Assembly (NCBI GenBank): GCA_009823395.1
Contig: CM020513.1
Coordinates: 9,975,501 to 10,039,500 of the forward strand
Length of the DNA stretch: 64,000 nt
Reading direction: 5' to 3'
From: Thamnaconus septentrionalis
Taxonomy: Eukaryota > Chordata > Actinopteri > Tetraodontiformes > Monacanthidae
Shown: piece after piece, positions 46,801 through 59,700 of the stretch
How positions within the stretch are numbered: position 1 is the stretch's first letter
How the letters are laid out: every line of letters begins with the position of its first letter
The notes under the pieces: model-generated
What the model saw: the letters and a program-made list of their open reading frames with translations, nothing else
The model's database searches: none
What the model was told of the DNA's origin: nothing
Made by a program: the position numbers and the translations under genes

Positions 46801-49800
46801 CAGAAAATACATATTGGAGATGATTTCAGTTAAAAAAAAATAAATCCATTTGATCTACACAGAGCAGAGAAAAGTGGTGGAATTAACAGTAGGCGCTAAA
46901 CTTTCAGATGTCGATGATACAATATAATACAAAGAGAGGGAACTGTGTGGTAAGTAAATTTGCTTATTTTCTTTCCACAATGGTCGTTTGATAGATAAAC
47001 TGCTAAATTAATGATTAATTGTAAATTTCTAATAAGCCTAATGGCAAAAAGTTAATTATTTGGTCATAATCATGGCTGAAACACACACACAAATTATTAG
47101 TCAGTTGTGCTCCTCTAATTATGAGGGGTCGGTCTAACCCAATTATTTGTCCCAGTCCAGCCCTGGTTTCCACTCATATAGCTCGAACAATATCACACTT
47201 GACCTTGTGTGATTCAAACAAGCAGCTCGCGTTGAGGCTTTTTGCTGATTTGGACTTCGGGGAATACCAACATTAAAACTCTATGTTCCAGAGGACTGCA
47301 TTAAAAATTGTGTTCACATCTAACTTAAGTTTTTTAAGTGTGCACTTTTTGCACATTGAATGTTTCTAACAACAATGAGAGAGAGAGAAAATCTTTGGTT
47401 ATTTATGTGTTAGACAAACTTGCGGGAGGAGTTTTCCACCTACTTGACTTCACTTCCACTGAGACCTGCGTTGTAGCTGATTCATCAGTGGAGCTGTCAA
47501 CTGCACGCACCTGAAGACATCAAACATTGAGTTTAATATTCAATTTTGGTTCAACTGTATGGTACATATGATGAGAAATTATTCAGATTGTTTTCCTCAA
47601 AGTTTGATCTTACCTGCAGAGAATAGGTGCCATCTGCGACTTGGGTGGCCATGAACAGATATCCGTTATTGAGGGCGAAGCCGTCGTTCCCGATGACCGA
47701 GTAAGTTATGTTAGGATTTCCCTCCTTTGTGAAAAAAAAATATACAGAAATTACTGCCGCAACTTCACAGATTTGTAATGTCCATCTGACATGAAAAAAA
47801 TAAGAGTTTTTGTGCATAACATCAACAATGGTATGTCAAAGTGATGAAACCACAGGGTTATTTCGCACTGACCAGTGAACACAGACAGTTGGTATCTACC
47901 AAGAGACAAAAAGCCTTGAACAAGGACTTTACCTCGCCATAGTCTGCATCTGTGGCTAAGATTCGCAGAAGTTGCCCCATGTCACTTCTGTTCTTTGCCA
48001 TCATGCCTATTTCTGTGACGATGCCTTCATACAGAGGCCAGGGAAACTGTGGATTGTGCTCACTCCTCGCAAAAACAGCTATTGAGACTGAGGTGATGGC
48101 AAACTGGTGTACGTTCACCTCCTGAGCGGCCTGTGACGGGGAAAAAAAATAACAAGATTGAGATAAACCAGAAAAGCAGGAAAAAGCAAAGGGGAAACAG
48201 CATGATGAATGAAAAAGAAATCGTTCTGTATTTACCAGCACTGTCAGAGTGATGGTGCCTGACGTGGTGACGGGTTTCAGCATGGTGATGCTCCCTGTGG
48301 AACTGTCAATCTTAAACACATCGTTGTCATTTCCTACAACACAGACACATGGAGGTGCTCACCTGACAGAATTAAATATCCACACTTGTTAATGACTGCC
48401 AGAGCTGCTTACCGCGCAGTATCGAGTAAACTATCTTCTCATTTAATCCAGAGTCACCGTCTTCGGCCAAGATTTGGTTTGGTTTCAGCGTCAATGCTCC
48501 CGTCTGCAAAGAAAATGGCAGCGGGTCTTAGACTGAAATTTTATTTTAACTTTACTTTAGGTTTTTTTTTTGTGACATCCTAAACATATTCATCATGCAT
48601 GGGTGTACCCGAACTCTTTAGGTGGATATTCACCATGCTGTGACTACTAGTACTACTACTAATAATAATAATCATATTCATAATCATAATAATAATAATC
48701 ATAATAATCATAATCATAAGTCATAATTAATTATTAATTCATTCCTTTATTCATTTTTGTCCAAGTTTGCCTTGAGGCTGTTCTGCTTCACAATGTTCAG
48801 GCATAACGACTTTAAAATTTACTCACGCACCTGTTGTTCCTTTAAGTAGACGCTGCCGGTGTAGCTCTGTTGGCTCACGTATACAGTAGTCCCTGAAATC
48901 TCAATCTTATTGCAGGGCTCGAAACATGGTGGTCTGTTGTCTATGTCTGCGATGGTAACGTTGACGTTGGTGGTGTTATTAAATGAAGGGTGGTCGGAGC
49001 TTCCTAGCGGTGTGTCCTGAAACAAGCGGGGACGGTCAGGATCCGATTACAGTGCCTTCAAATTGTTTCACAGACGATCTGTGTTGTCGCTTGTTTGTGC
49101 CTGGGCTCCAAAGACTCAGACGCTTCACTTGACTGAAATCACTGTTCAAGTCAGCAGTTGACTCACCTGGACGTACAAGCGCAGTAGGAAGAATTTGTCT
49201 TTGTCGTAATCAAAAGACTTCGTAGTGAGAATTCTTACAGCTCTGACGCCAAATGGCTCCAGTGAGAACCCTTCCTGCAGAAATCAATCAGAAAAAACTG
49301 GTAGGTAACACAAACATCTGGAATACGAAATATACTGTGACAAAAGGAACCAGTCTTACAGATTCAGGCGTCAGTGCGTAGTAGAGTTTTGTATTTTCAT
49401 CACGATCAGCAGCAGCGAAGGTACCCACCACTGTCTTTGGGGGAGACAGCTAAGACAAAAGATTCAGTCAGTATGATGAATACATAGTTTGTAATAACAT
49501 AATTGCTGTGTAGACCAAATCCCCAGGAGGCCATTCAAATAATGCAGGGGTTCTCAAACTTTGACAAACTGTGACCTGTGTTAATACTAATGTGGAGATT
49601 AAAGTGTTTCTACAGTGTTCACTCCTCACAATAGCAAAATAAGACCCTGTAGTAATTCCTTTCGAAGTCATTAGAAAATGTTGCAAACACCCATTTTATC
49701 AGTCTTACCTCATTGATCGTAACCGGGTAGAGACTCTCCTCAAAGAAGGGAGCGTTGTCATTCACGTCAAGCACAATAATAGCAATATCGTGATTCTCCT

Positions 49801-51412
49801 GGAAAGAACATCGAAAACTTGAAATCTCTTATTAATCACTTACTTTATAATGAAATTAGAACCTTCACAATCTCTCTAAAGTCCAGTGTCTCTTAACAAT
49901 ATGCAATTTTAAAAATTCAAAGTCAACTCCAATAGACACTAGACCACATTTGTTACCAGAGCAATTTCTTACTTGTCAAGATCCTACATAAAGCTTCTGA
50001 CAAAAAAAATAAAAAATAAAAAATATATATAAAGAGGATTTACCCTTGGGCCTATAGGTGGAATGCAGGTAATTTCAATGCTGAAAGATTGCAATGTCTG
50101 TAAAAGTAGAGAGTAAAAGGTTGTTCTCGCTCAGTTGTCACGTTTGCATCACAAGTCCAGAATCTTTAATCACACATGGCTGATGAATCCCATCTGTGGC
50201 AGTAATATGATTTGCGGTACCTCATAGTCAAACACCACTGCAGCTTTAAGCTGGTCTCCATCAAGTGTGAAAAAATTGTTGGGGTTTGGCTTCAACTCCA
50301 ACGTGACACCTGTTCCCAAGGTTATATTTGCCACAGTAGCCCCCACTTCGTTGTTTTCTGGAATGTCCACTCGGGGTGGTATAGTGCAAACTGTTGGGAA
50401 ACAATTCAGCTGTTAACATATATGTGTTACATATGTATGTATGTAGATACATATATTTAAGTGTATATATATATATATATATTTACACATGTATACACAT
50501 AAATAAACATTCAGAGCGCTGCCTTAACGTCGCTTTAGTTTCCGAGGACAAGATGCTTGTTGGATTCTTTGTCGAGGATAAAAGAAGTGCACCAGATTGG
50601 GCTCAGCACAGTATGATCAGTGTAGAAAAACTTATTCAGATAAGGTACAGCACAGAACACAATATAGAGAACAATGCAGTGCAGAAGAAGAAGAACCAAC
50701 GGTGGGATGGCTTCTTGGTTAATGTTTGACTTGGATTGTGATCTTCCCAGTGCGCTGTGTCAGCGCTTCCATCAAAAATATCAGGATTTTTTTTTTTTTT
50801 TTTTTTTAAACAGCTCAGTTTAACACTAGCCATAGTGGAAACAGCGCTGCGGTTTTGCTCATGTGAAAATCAAATTAAATCAAAATTGATTCAATCGATT
50901 GTGTGCGGCAATGGGAATGGAGATACGTGCTAACGCAGTACGGCTGCCAGCTCACAAGAGTTAGTTAGTTAGCGGATTAGAACCACAAACACTGGATCAA
51001 TTTCCTGTACAGATCCCTTTACATGTTACACTGTTAGCCTTTCAAAGCTATTACATTTGTTGTGGACTTGTTGCCATAGACATGTTATCTCGTAACCACG
51101 TCATTAGTTTCCCCGCTACTGACCATAAAGATGGTCAGTAATAGGTAATGAGCTGGAAATATACAGGTGACCCACAAGGTTTGCCAAAAATATCTGTGGG
51201 AGCCTCAATTCAACAACACGCACTGCACAAGAGACACTTATAGGAGGAGGGAAACATGAGTGACGACACAATATGTGCGATTCATGATATGGACATACAC
51301 GCATGACATAATTCTAGATTCTTTACATGGAATAGAAAAAGGCAAATGGACAGTGAGGCATAACATGTTGTTGCTTATCGACCTTTGGCCTGTTGCCCCC
51401 ACCCCTCCAAAC

Positions 51413-51443
<31 letters not shown>

Positions 51444-51722
51444 AGCAAGCCACTTCCTGTCTCACCAACTCCAGCTAGGTCTCTTTTCAATTTTCACTTT
51501 AGGGTTGTTGTTTGTTTTTTTTTAAATATTCCGGCGGTCGCCACAGTGAGTCTGAATGTGACCCACTTGGTGTTTCAGTCCTATCGCCCTGATTATTTTC
51601 TACAAAGTGACAACAGTCGTACAAAACACACGGCCGCTCTTCATGTACTCACCCAGCTGGAGAGAAATTTGGGGTAAAATCAGGAGCAAAAAGCAGAAGG
51701 TGCTGGTCACGGTGACGTCCAT
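43900..51722 (-). CDS. cdhr5: Cadherin-related family member 5 (mucin-like protocadherin)
   Basis: CDHR5 forms intermicrovillar adhesion links with CDHR2 on enterocytes. Fifteen minus-strand exons join in phase: 51653-51722, 50221-50390, 50044-50097, 49709-49798, 49360-49449, 49167-49274, 48831-49016, 48413-48503, 48236-48333, 47933-48130, 47614-47724, 47444-47510, 45749-46249, 44807-44973 and 43900-44370, giving 823 residues. There is a signal peptide (STFCFLLLILPQISLQ), cadherin repeats (IVLDVNDNAPFFEESLYP), a Thr/Ser/Pro mucin stalk (about 445-611), one transmembrane segment (about 623-646) and an acidic tail with the family signature ILTKERR and GYKSVWFKEDI. The tail ends SIDL, a possible class II PDZ ligand that fits harmonin binding. 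An in-frame ATG 63 bases upstream (51785) is possible, but the inner one leads directly into the hydrophobic leader. Confidence 0.9.
45873..46088 (-). repeat. Three 72-base mucin repeats in cdhr5
   Basis: Three direct units of exactly 72 bases encode 24-residue blocks of the pattern S/PTPVxTTxTxVTPGxxTPS followed by a short variable end. They are dense in Thr and Ser, as expected for O-glycosylation. The phase is preserved and the units are close in sequence, so copy number probably varies between individuals. Confidence 0.9.
46450..47165. mobile_element. hAT-type non-autonomous element in cdhr5 intron 12
   Basis: The ends are perfect 14-base inverted repeats, CAGGGCTGGACTGG and CCAGTCCAGCCCTG. 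They are flanked by eight-base sequences GGTTCCGC (46442-46449) and GTTTCCAC (47166-47173), which match at six of eight positions, as for an old hAT target duplication. It is 716 bases long with no transposase frame. Confidence 0.8.
48652..48730. repeat. (AAT)n/(CAT)n trinucleotide repeat
   Basis: Interleaved ACT, AAT and CAT units in a cdhr5 intron. Confidence 0.8.
51414..51440. repeat. (CA)n microsatellite in cdhr5 intron 1
   Basis: About 13 CA units. Confidence 0.9.
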
Positions 51723-53385
51723 GTCTGCGTCCGTCCCGTCTGAACTGCCGGTCGCCCGTCGTCTCCTTCTGCTTATCTGCTTCACTTTATGGCTGCGCTG
51801 GACTTTTCCCCCCCATCATAAAACTTTGTCACATACGTCTGGTCGCAAACAAATCATTCACATTCTTTTCATTTGTCTTTTTGACTTTTGTTTGTTAGTT
51901 TTTCTTTAGATTCTTTTTTAAATATCGGCGTCTAAGTATTCCAAGCTAAGTTTAAGCATTTCCAAATGAGCCATAAGTCTTTATGGGCGTTCATATCACC
52001 AGGCCTCAGGTTTCAATTCTGTATCTGAATCTGTTGTCATAGCTAGTTTTTTTTTGTTGTTTTTTTTTTAATGTAAATGCGATTTGTCGCTCTTACAAGT
52101 GTGTTTGCAAAGAGAAAATAATTATTATTACAATATTAATGTTTGATGTTGAATTGGTGCTTCACACCAGTTGGAAGATTTTTAGAAACCCTGCCAATAC
52201 CCTTAGGGGGAGTAGCCATTTCACCCCAGGAGACACTAAGAAGGATCTAGATTCTGTCTTTTCTCAGCAGAGAATCAAACTGTTAATATTTGGCTCGACA
52301 CGGTGGTGCAGTGGTCAGTGCTGCCACTTCACAGAGAGAAGGTTGTTGGTTCGATTCAGTGTGGAGTCTGCATGTTCTGCCTGTGTCTGCGTAGGGGCTT
52401 CCTCCCAGAAACGTGCATGTGAGGCCAACTGGGAACTCTACCTCGTCCATGTTGCCCTACGATGATCCTGCAGCAACTGGGATTGGCTCCAGCAGACCCC
52501 TGCAAGCAGGTCTGATGTTTATATTTGAATATATACAAGATTTTATTGGATTTAGAATTAACTCAATACAAAATGACTGATTTAAATATAATGATAATAT
52601 ATATGTATTTGTTTTTTGTTTTACTTTTAATTGGTTTCATGCATTAAATAGATCCCATGGAGTAATTAAAAGTGGAAATAAATGCTTAAACTATTTAATT
52701 CACGAGCGTTAAAATATGAATGACTTTATTCAAAAGTCTATTTAGTGTCAGTAAGTGTCATTTTTATTTGGAAGCAACTGCTTTTGCGCCGGACTCATCT
52801 GAATGAGCAGCCATTATTCTCCCCTTCTAGCTACATAGCGCCTCCTGCTGTTCGGCTTTGGAATTAGTGAACTTCGATATGAATTTGCCTTTCAGTCAAA
52901 CAGCTTTTGACTTCCAACAAAATGTGAAAGTGTACTTAAAGAAAATATGGTATTAATTCACACAGTGCGGTAAACCGTATTCTAATGTAAATGTGTATCA
53001 ATTTCCAGATCCTTATTTTATTATTATTATTATTTTTATCTTGTACTGTTATGAAGCAGCCGTTTGTGAATTCTTGTAAAAAGATGTTCTAGAAAACTCA
53101 TTTTGCGCTCGTGTTCACAGCCTCCTGTTAAAACTGATGCTCTGCAGTTACAGACATTTTAATGAACACAAAAGCAAGCTGTTGCGATAGTCTAGATTTA
53201 AACAGACTGCAGAATATGTAGATGTTCAGCTCCGGTTGAGTAAACCTTTATTTTTTTCTTTTTGAAGTTAAGAAACTTGAACCAAAAAAAAAAGAGTCAT
53301 CTGCAGAACTGTAGATTGAAGAAGAACAAAACAAAAGACAAGTCCAAGGCCCTCAGTGAAATTTCCAAGTGTAAACAGTGCAACT
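51723..53385. other. Intergenic region upstream of cdhr5, to the snx1 3' end
   Basis: The first few hundred bases should hold the cdhr5 promoter and 5' UTR; no clear TATA box was found. The rest is AT-rich and carries a second SINE copy. No exon is seen. Confidence 0.4.
52292..52512 (+). mobile_element. tRNA-derived SINE (second copy)
   Basis: The A box (GGTGGTGCAGTGGTCAGTGC) and B box (GGTTCGATTC) are both readable, followed by TGTGGAGTCTGCATGTTCTG and GTGTCTGCGTAGGGGCTTCC. The 3' part is shorter than in the copy at 15473 and lacks the GGATGGATGGA tail. Confidence 0.8.
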
Positions 53386-53391
53386 TTTATT
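53386..53391 (-). terminator. Candidate snx1 poly(A) signal; long 3' UTR
   Basis: TTTATT here reads AATAAA on the minus strand. If used, the snx1 3' UTR is about 2.2 kb (53,370-55,554). That interval has no credible exon but holds a GCCGC run near 53,455-53,475, several A runs and a (CA)n array at about 55,183-55,211. Confidence 0.4.
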
Positions 53392-55554
53392 GATTTGAAA
53401 GAAGACCCTCTGTCACAGTGCTCGTTGCTCTGCACTGAGCAGTGAAAGAAGCAGCGCCGCGCCGCGCCGCACCGGCGAAACTTTCATCCGAGTGCTGCCG
53501 CCAACCTGGCTGCTGAACGATGGGCCGCGCTACCGTAAGAGCACCGCCGCAAAAAAAAAAAGAGCAAAGGTCTGCGGCAGAAAAGGGTGGAAAAGAAAAA
53601 TAATAGTGTGGCTTCGATCTATGTGCAAAAAAAAAAAGGTGACGTTAATTAAAGCCGCGGATCGGGACGAGGCCTCGTGTGGGCTGCAGGGGGGGGGGCG
53701 GGGCGTCGGGTCTCACCGGGAACATCCAACTTTAATCTCAAGGTCAGCGTCAACAGCTAACACGGACGCTCGCCAATCGTGCAAAAACACCTCAGCCATT
53801 CGCTCTTTTGGTTTGTTCCATGATTAGTGAAAGAAAAAAACCTGACCTGTGGATTCAAAAAGCAAACTTTTTTTTTTCCGTTTTAGGTTTGACCGCATTT
53901 GTAGAATCCAGTAACATCCATTTTTTCTTTCTTGTTTTATTTTTTTATTTTTTTTTAAAGATTTCTCATCCTATTGCTGTCCCAACATCCACAGTGCATG
54001 CATAAAGTGGTCGGTCGGGCCGTGTGTTTGCATCACGTGCGTGACGGGAGGACGACGACAGACAGACGGGCCGTTTCTGCGTCTCCTCGCATCGCTTAGT
54101 TTTGCCGCGTCGCCCCCCCCGTGACATTCTCTAGTGTTTACGATTACTCGAGAGGACAGACGGAAAATACACGACTAAAAATGGAAAAATAAGTGCCTTG
54201 ATGTTCTTGCAAACCAGTCCCTCAAGGCTGGTCAGTGCCACTGCTGGGCGCCACCTCGGAGATACCGTGAAGGCAGCGCAGCGACACAACCTTGACAAAA
54301 AAAACAAAACGACGACAAGCGAGCATTTTTCGTTCAGTGTCGAAACTCGCCTGCCAGGGACGTAAAAGGAGTGCTTTCGCACAACCGAGCAGGAATGCAG
54401 GTGACGGACTGAGGTGGAGACCTTCACCACAAACACCTCAGACTGAAAGGTCCCCTATTACAGCCAATTTACAGGATGCCCTCTTAGCTCGGGTGAAGGG
54501 AGCTCTGAATAATGAAGTCATCAGAAACAAAAACTGTAGGTTTCTTCGAAAAGTTAGCACTCTGTTTGCGGCCTGCTGCAAAGCCGACCAAGACAGAAGA
54601 TGGAGAGGGTGGACACGTGTCTCTGGGGTTTCGCCAACGGGAGGGAAACATTATCGTGGAAAAATAAATTGCAGAAATTTTCCTAATACGGGAGCTTTAA
54701 GTTCACGCCAGAGCTTAAAAACCAAACCCAAACCAGCTAACCAGAGCTGCACCCTCGATGTGATGTGACCCCTAGACCAGGACTACGGATTCTGTCAGCG
54801 CCACCCAACGTCCCTGCACCCCCCATCTCCTCCAGCAATTAATTAGAATCTGAAAGTGAAAAAAACAAGAAAGAAACAAACAAAAATAACCCCCCTAAAA
54901 ACAGACAAACTGGCTGGTACTTTCAGTATCTCATCCACCTGGTGGAAGCGCTTCCACTTCTTATACGCTTTGCTGTTTTGTTTTTTTTTCTCCTTTCTTT
55001 AATCCCTTTGTGTCATTCGAACGAGGAGACGGACTCTCGGCCAACGTCTTCGTCTGGGTCCCAACGAGTGCCGGATGAGAGAGCGGCCGCGCTGTAAACA
55101 ATCAGCCGCAGCTGAACACACACGGGACGAGACCCTGAGAAGTAACCCCCACCCCCACAAACCCAACCCTACCCCACCGACACACACACACACACACGCA
55201 CACACACACAAGCACGCAGTCACGCACACACTCACTCACTCACTCTCTGTCTCGCCGCCTTTCCCTTCTCGCCTACGCTCACTGGTTCGTGTGTCCAGAA
55301 TCTTTGTACGAAAACTCAAAACTCTTCTTTTTTTTTTTTTATCATCTAATAAGAAAATATCTGTGGAAGTAGCTAAATGAAAAATATACAATTATCCATA
55401 CAATAGATTACAGGGCTATATGTTAAAGGTGATTAAAAAATAAAAAAAAAGGCTGATTGTAATCTCCCTTTACAATGCACGCGCTCTCCTTGGTTTAAAG
55501 GCAAGAGGTAAAGTGTATAAGAAGAAGGCTGGTTGGCTGCGGGGGCTCCGGGCT

Positions 55555-56704
55555 TTAGGCGATGGCTTTCGCTTCGGGTAAGAAGGCCTCCCAGTATTTT
55601 ATCAGCTGCAGGGCGGAAGGAGAGAAAACAAGAGGATTATACTCACAGACACTGCATTAATCATTTCATTAAAACACAATTAGTGTTTTTTAATGTATTA
55701 TTGTTGTTGTTCCAAGAAAAAGAAGTAGAAAAATATACAAGTTTTAACAAGATTTTAAGTTTTTTTTGGTCTAAGTATTTATATTAATTTAAACCATCAT
55801 GAAATCATTAAAATTAGGCAATTCCCAAATTACAGAATTATTTAAGAAAAAGATGCAGAAGCTCTTGAAGAAGATGAAGCCTTTCTTCACAGCAGTGATC
55901 TACTACGTGCTTCCACTTGAATTCCACTTAATATGGATATTAAATCCTCAGCACAACACACTCACTTGTTGCTGAGACTGAAGCAGAGCCTCCAAGTACG
56001 TGATTATCTGTCTTTTGAAATTCTTGGCCCTCTCTTTCTGCAAGGACGAACCACAAATGTTGCAAGTCAGACAGTCAGAACGTCCAGGACAACGACTGAG
56101 TGCGACGGTGGGATGGCGGGGGGGACAAACCTCAAAGCGGACGACTTCCTTCCTCACCGTGGCGGAAACCCGTTCGAAGTCTCGCTCGTACTGCGTCACC
56201 TTGGCTTCCCACTGTGAGCGAGAGACAGGACAGTTTTAGTGTACTTGTGCTTTTATGGTTGTGGGTTTTTTTTTTTTGTATTTCTTTGGCACGTGATGGC
56301 GGCCGGCCGGACCTCAGTGATCTCCTCTTTGGCCAGCTGCAGTTTGTCCGGCTTGTTGGCCCACAGCAGCTTGGCCTCGGTCTCCCTCTTCTTCTGCAGC
56401 GTGGCCTGAGCGTCCTGCCAACGCTGCCACGCCTTTATCCGGTGGTCAAACGAGCCCTGCGGGTTACACACACACACTTCATTCAGTTTGTGATTATTAT
56501 TATAATTTCTGAACAAACCTTTTATTCTCCTTTATTAAAAGTTCAGTGTGTAAAATTTTGAAGGAAGTCTGGTATTGAAGGAAGCCTGTCTGACAGTGTG
56601 TTTCCTATTTAGGGCACTGTCAGGTGGGCTTCCTTCAAAAAGTACTGTGTAAGCTGGCAGCTACCTGGGAGCAAGACCCTTATTGCTGTAGGTATATTCT
56701 TTCA

Positions 56705-56735
<31 letters not shown>

Positions 56736-59700
56736 GTGTGTGTGTGTGTATGTATATATATAGATAGATAGAAATTAATTGTATTGTACTCGCAGTACAA
56801 TACAATACAAAGGCAGCCTTCACCATCTCGTAAAACAGAAGGATCCATTACGTTAAGAAGTGTAGATGTTTTATTTCCCTCCTTACCCTGACGGCTCCCA
56901 GCAGGCGGATGTAATCTGCGATGACCTCCGCAAAGCTGAAGGTGTCGTTGGCAGCCTGGTCCTGGTGCAGCTGCTCCATCTTGTCCTCCACCTCGGCCAG
57001 CTGGGAGAGAGCGCGGGACAGGGCCGTGTTGTCCTCGGCGCTGCCCAGCATGGCCACGCTCTTGGCGAAGCTGGCCGTGTTGGATGACAGGTCTGCGACA
57101 CAAACACCAGGTCTTTTATTTTGGTCTGTGATGTGCTCGAAATTGTGAGAAACAAAGTGAAAATTGCTTCCTGGAAACATATGACATTTCCACCCTTTGC
57201 TAGAAAAGTGTTGAATCGACTGAGCCGCTGGTGGAAGGAGACAACTGACCCTTTCTGTGAACCACCAGAGATTCCACCAGCGCGTGCAGCCTCCTGAAAT
57301 GCTGGTCTGCAGACTCCACCTCCTGCAGCTTCTCCTCAAACCACTGCAGCAAAAAAACTAAGTCAGTGAAACTTCAACATGGAGCTTGAATGACGGTTAT
57401 TTCCTCATCTAAGGATCACGGCCGTGCGTTGAGTAATCACGGGCCAAACTAAATATGACTACACACACACTTTTATAAATCTAAAGCCTGAACTCTCTTG
57501 CTGCATCAGCACCACATTGAAAAAGTGTTTGTCATATTCCCGTACGCTTCATTCCTCCTCCCCCTTCTGTTTACACATGAACTCACCACATCTGACTCAT
57601 TCATCTTGATGGTCATTTTACTGACAGCATCTGTTGCTTTGTTGATCATTTTCAGGAAGCCGGCACCGCTCAGGGCCTGAGTGCTCACAGCTCTTGGCAA
57701 CTGCAGATACACACAGACAAAATAAAAAAAACAATCTCCAGACGGCACATTGCATCAGAAACGGACAAAGAGACGACTGAGTGCAAGTGAGAAGGCGGGC
57801 GCGGCGTCCACGTACTTCCTCTCTCTCCAGGAACTCTCGGACGTCGGGATCTTGGAGAAGTGACGGGTGAGTCACGACCCGCTGCAGGTACCTGACCAGG
57901 TAGAAACCACAGAGACTCACAAGCTGCAGCAGGCAGGATAGACTAGCACAGGGGTGGGCAAACTATTTGACTGGTGGGCCACAATGGGTTAAAACATTTT
58001 ACAGGGTGGCTGGAGCAGGACAAAATCAGTGTCTTTGAAGCCCCAGAGTGTTGAGCTCTTTATTGAAATGTCTCCGAAAACACTGAAAAAAAATGGATTA
58101 AATACAGCTATTGTATGACTTACCGACTATTAATATCATTTCTTCAAGTACCGGCGGGGCCGGATTAAAAAGCTTAACGGGCCGCACGTGGCCCCCGGGC
58201 CGTAGTTTGCCCACACATGAACTAGCAGGACATGTTCACAAACTCTGCAACATTGCTTTCAGCGGATAAACTGGAACGCATCAGATTAAAGTAAAGATGT
58301 TAACAATTAATCGATTATCGATTAATTGTCGATTAAGAATTTAATCGATTAAATTAGTCTCAAATAATTGAACATTTTTTACGCGGGTAGTTAATATCAT
58401 TATAACAGTGCAGTGGCAGGAAAGAGCAATTCTCCTAGTCATAATATACCTAGAACAAGTTACTTTTAAACAACTTTTATTTTTAAAAATAAAGTTGAAA
58501 TGTGACCCATTAGAAGTCAACTTACAGTCAGAGGATAAATGTTTAGGGTGTTTTTACTGTTCTCTAATGTAAAAATGGGTCACATTGTACCTTCAACATT
58601 ATTTAAGAGTTAAATAATGTGTTCCTTACACATTTTTCATTGTGAAATTTAGGTTCTCAGGAAAAATAGCCGCTGATCAATTAATCGTTAATCGATCGGC
58701 AAGGTCAATTAATTAACGATAAGAAATTAATCGATAATTAGCATCCCTAGATTAAATACTAAACGTTTCACTTCAACACGAGGCCTCTTCCCTCTCACCT
58801 CTCCAACGCTCCTCTTCTTCTCTCGACGAAGTCGGTCGAGGAGGAATCTTCCTTTCCCACCTTCACCTTTGTCATTCCTGAAAAAAACAAAACACACTTT
58901 TCTTAACGACGACGACGGAGGCTTTCATCCCATCGGCCGACACGGCGAGGCTCAGCCAACCTACCCAGGATGCTTTTCTCCGGCGGCGGGGGCACGATGT
59001 AGCCGTTTGGTCCATGTTTCTCCGAGAGCTTCTCGTAGAGGCCCAGGAAGTCGCTGAAGCGCCGCCTCACCGTGAAGGTCTTGTTGCGGAACATGGACAG
59101 CGTGGTCTGAAACGGCCGTTCGCAGATGTTGGCGTGAGTTCAGTGAAGTGGCGAACTGCAACAGCTGCAGCAGCCTGTTGGAATTTGTTGTTCTTTCGAG
59201 GCCGGTGCACGGGTGCGTCTCCTACGGTACGCTAATGAGCATGTTGTTTCCAGTGCTGTGTGTTGATGAGCGCTCACCTGTGTGGCAACTTTGTAGGCCA
59301 TGTAGGCGTTCATCCCGTCACCTTGGAGGAAGACACGAGGTCATCAATGCCGACAGCAACGCACACTCTTATTTTTAACTTGATAATACTCAAGGACAGT
59401 TGTCATTGGATATCCTTTGTCGCAATAGACTCACCTATTTTTTCTGGGTCTTTAACAGAGACGATTATGTCAAATTTGTCCTGCTCTTCTTCTTCTTCCA
59501 ACTAAAGAAAAATTTAAAATAAAACTCAGTTTAAGTATTTGTAAAAATCAACATTAATGTGCTGAACTATTAAAGAGAATACTTCAGTAGTGCTCCAAAC
59601 TGCACACTCAGATAATTCACTTCAGTGCGGTACATTAAAATTAACACGTGCCATTGTAGCCGGCAGTATGTTAACTACCAGGTTATTACGCCACGGTAAG

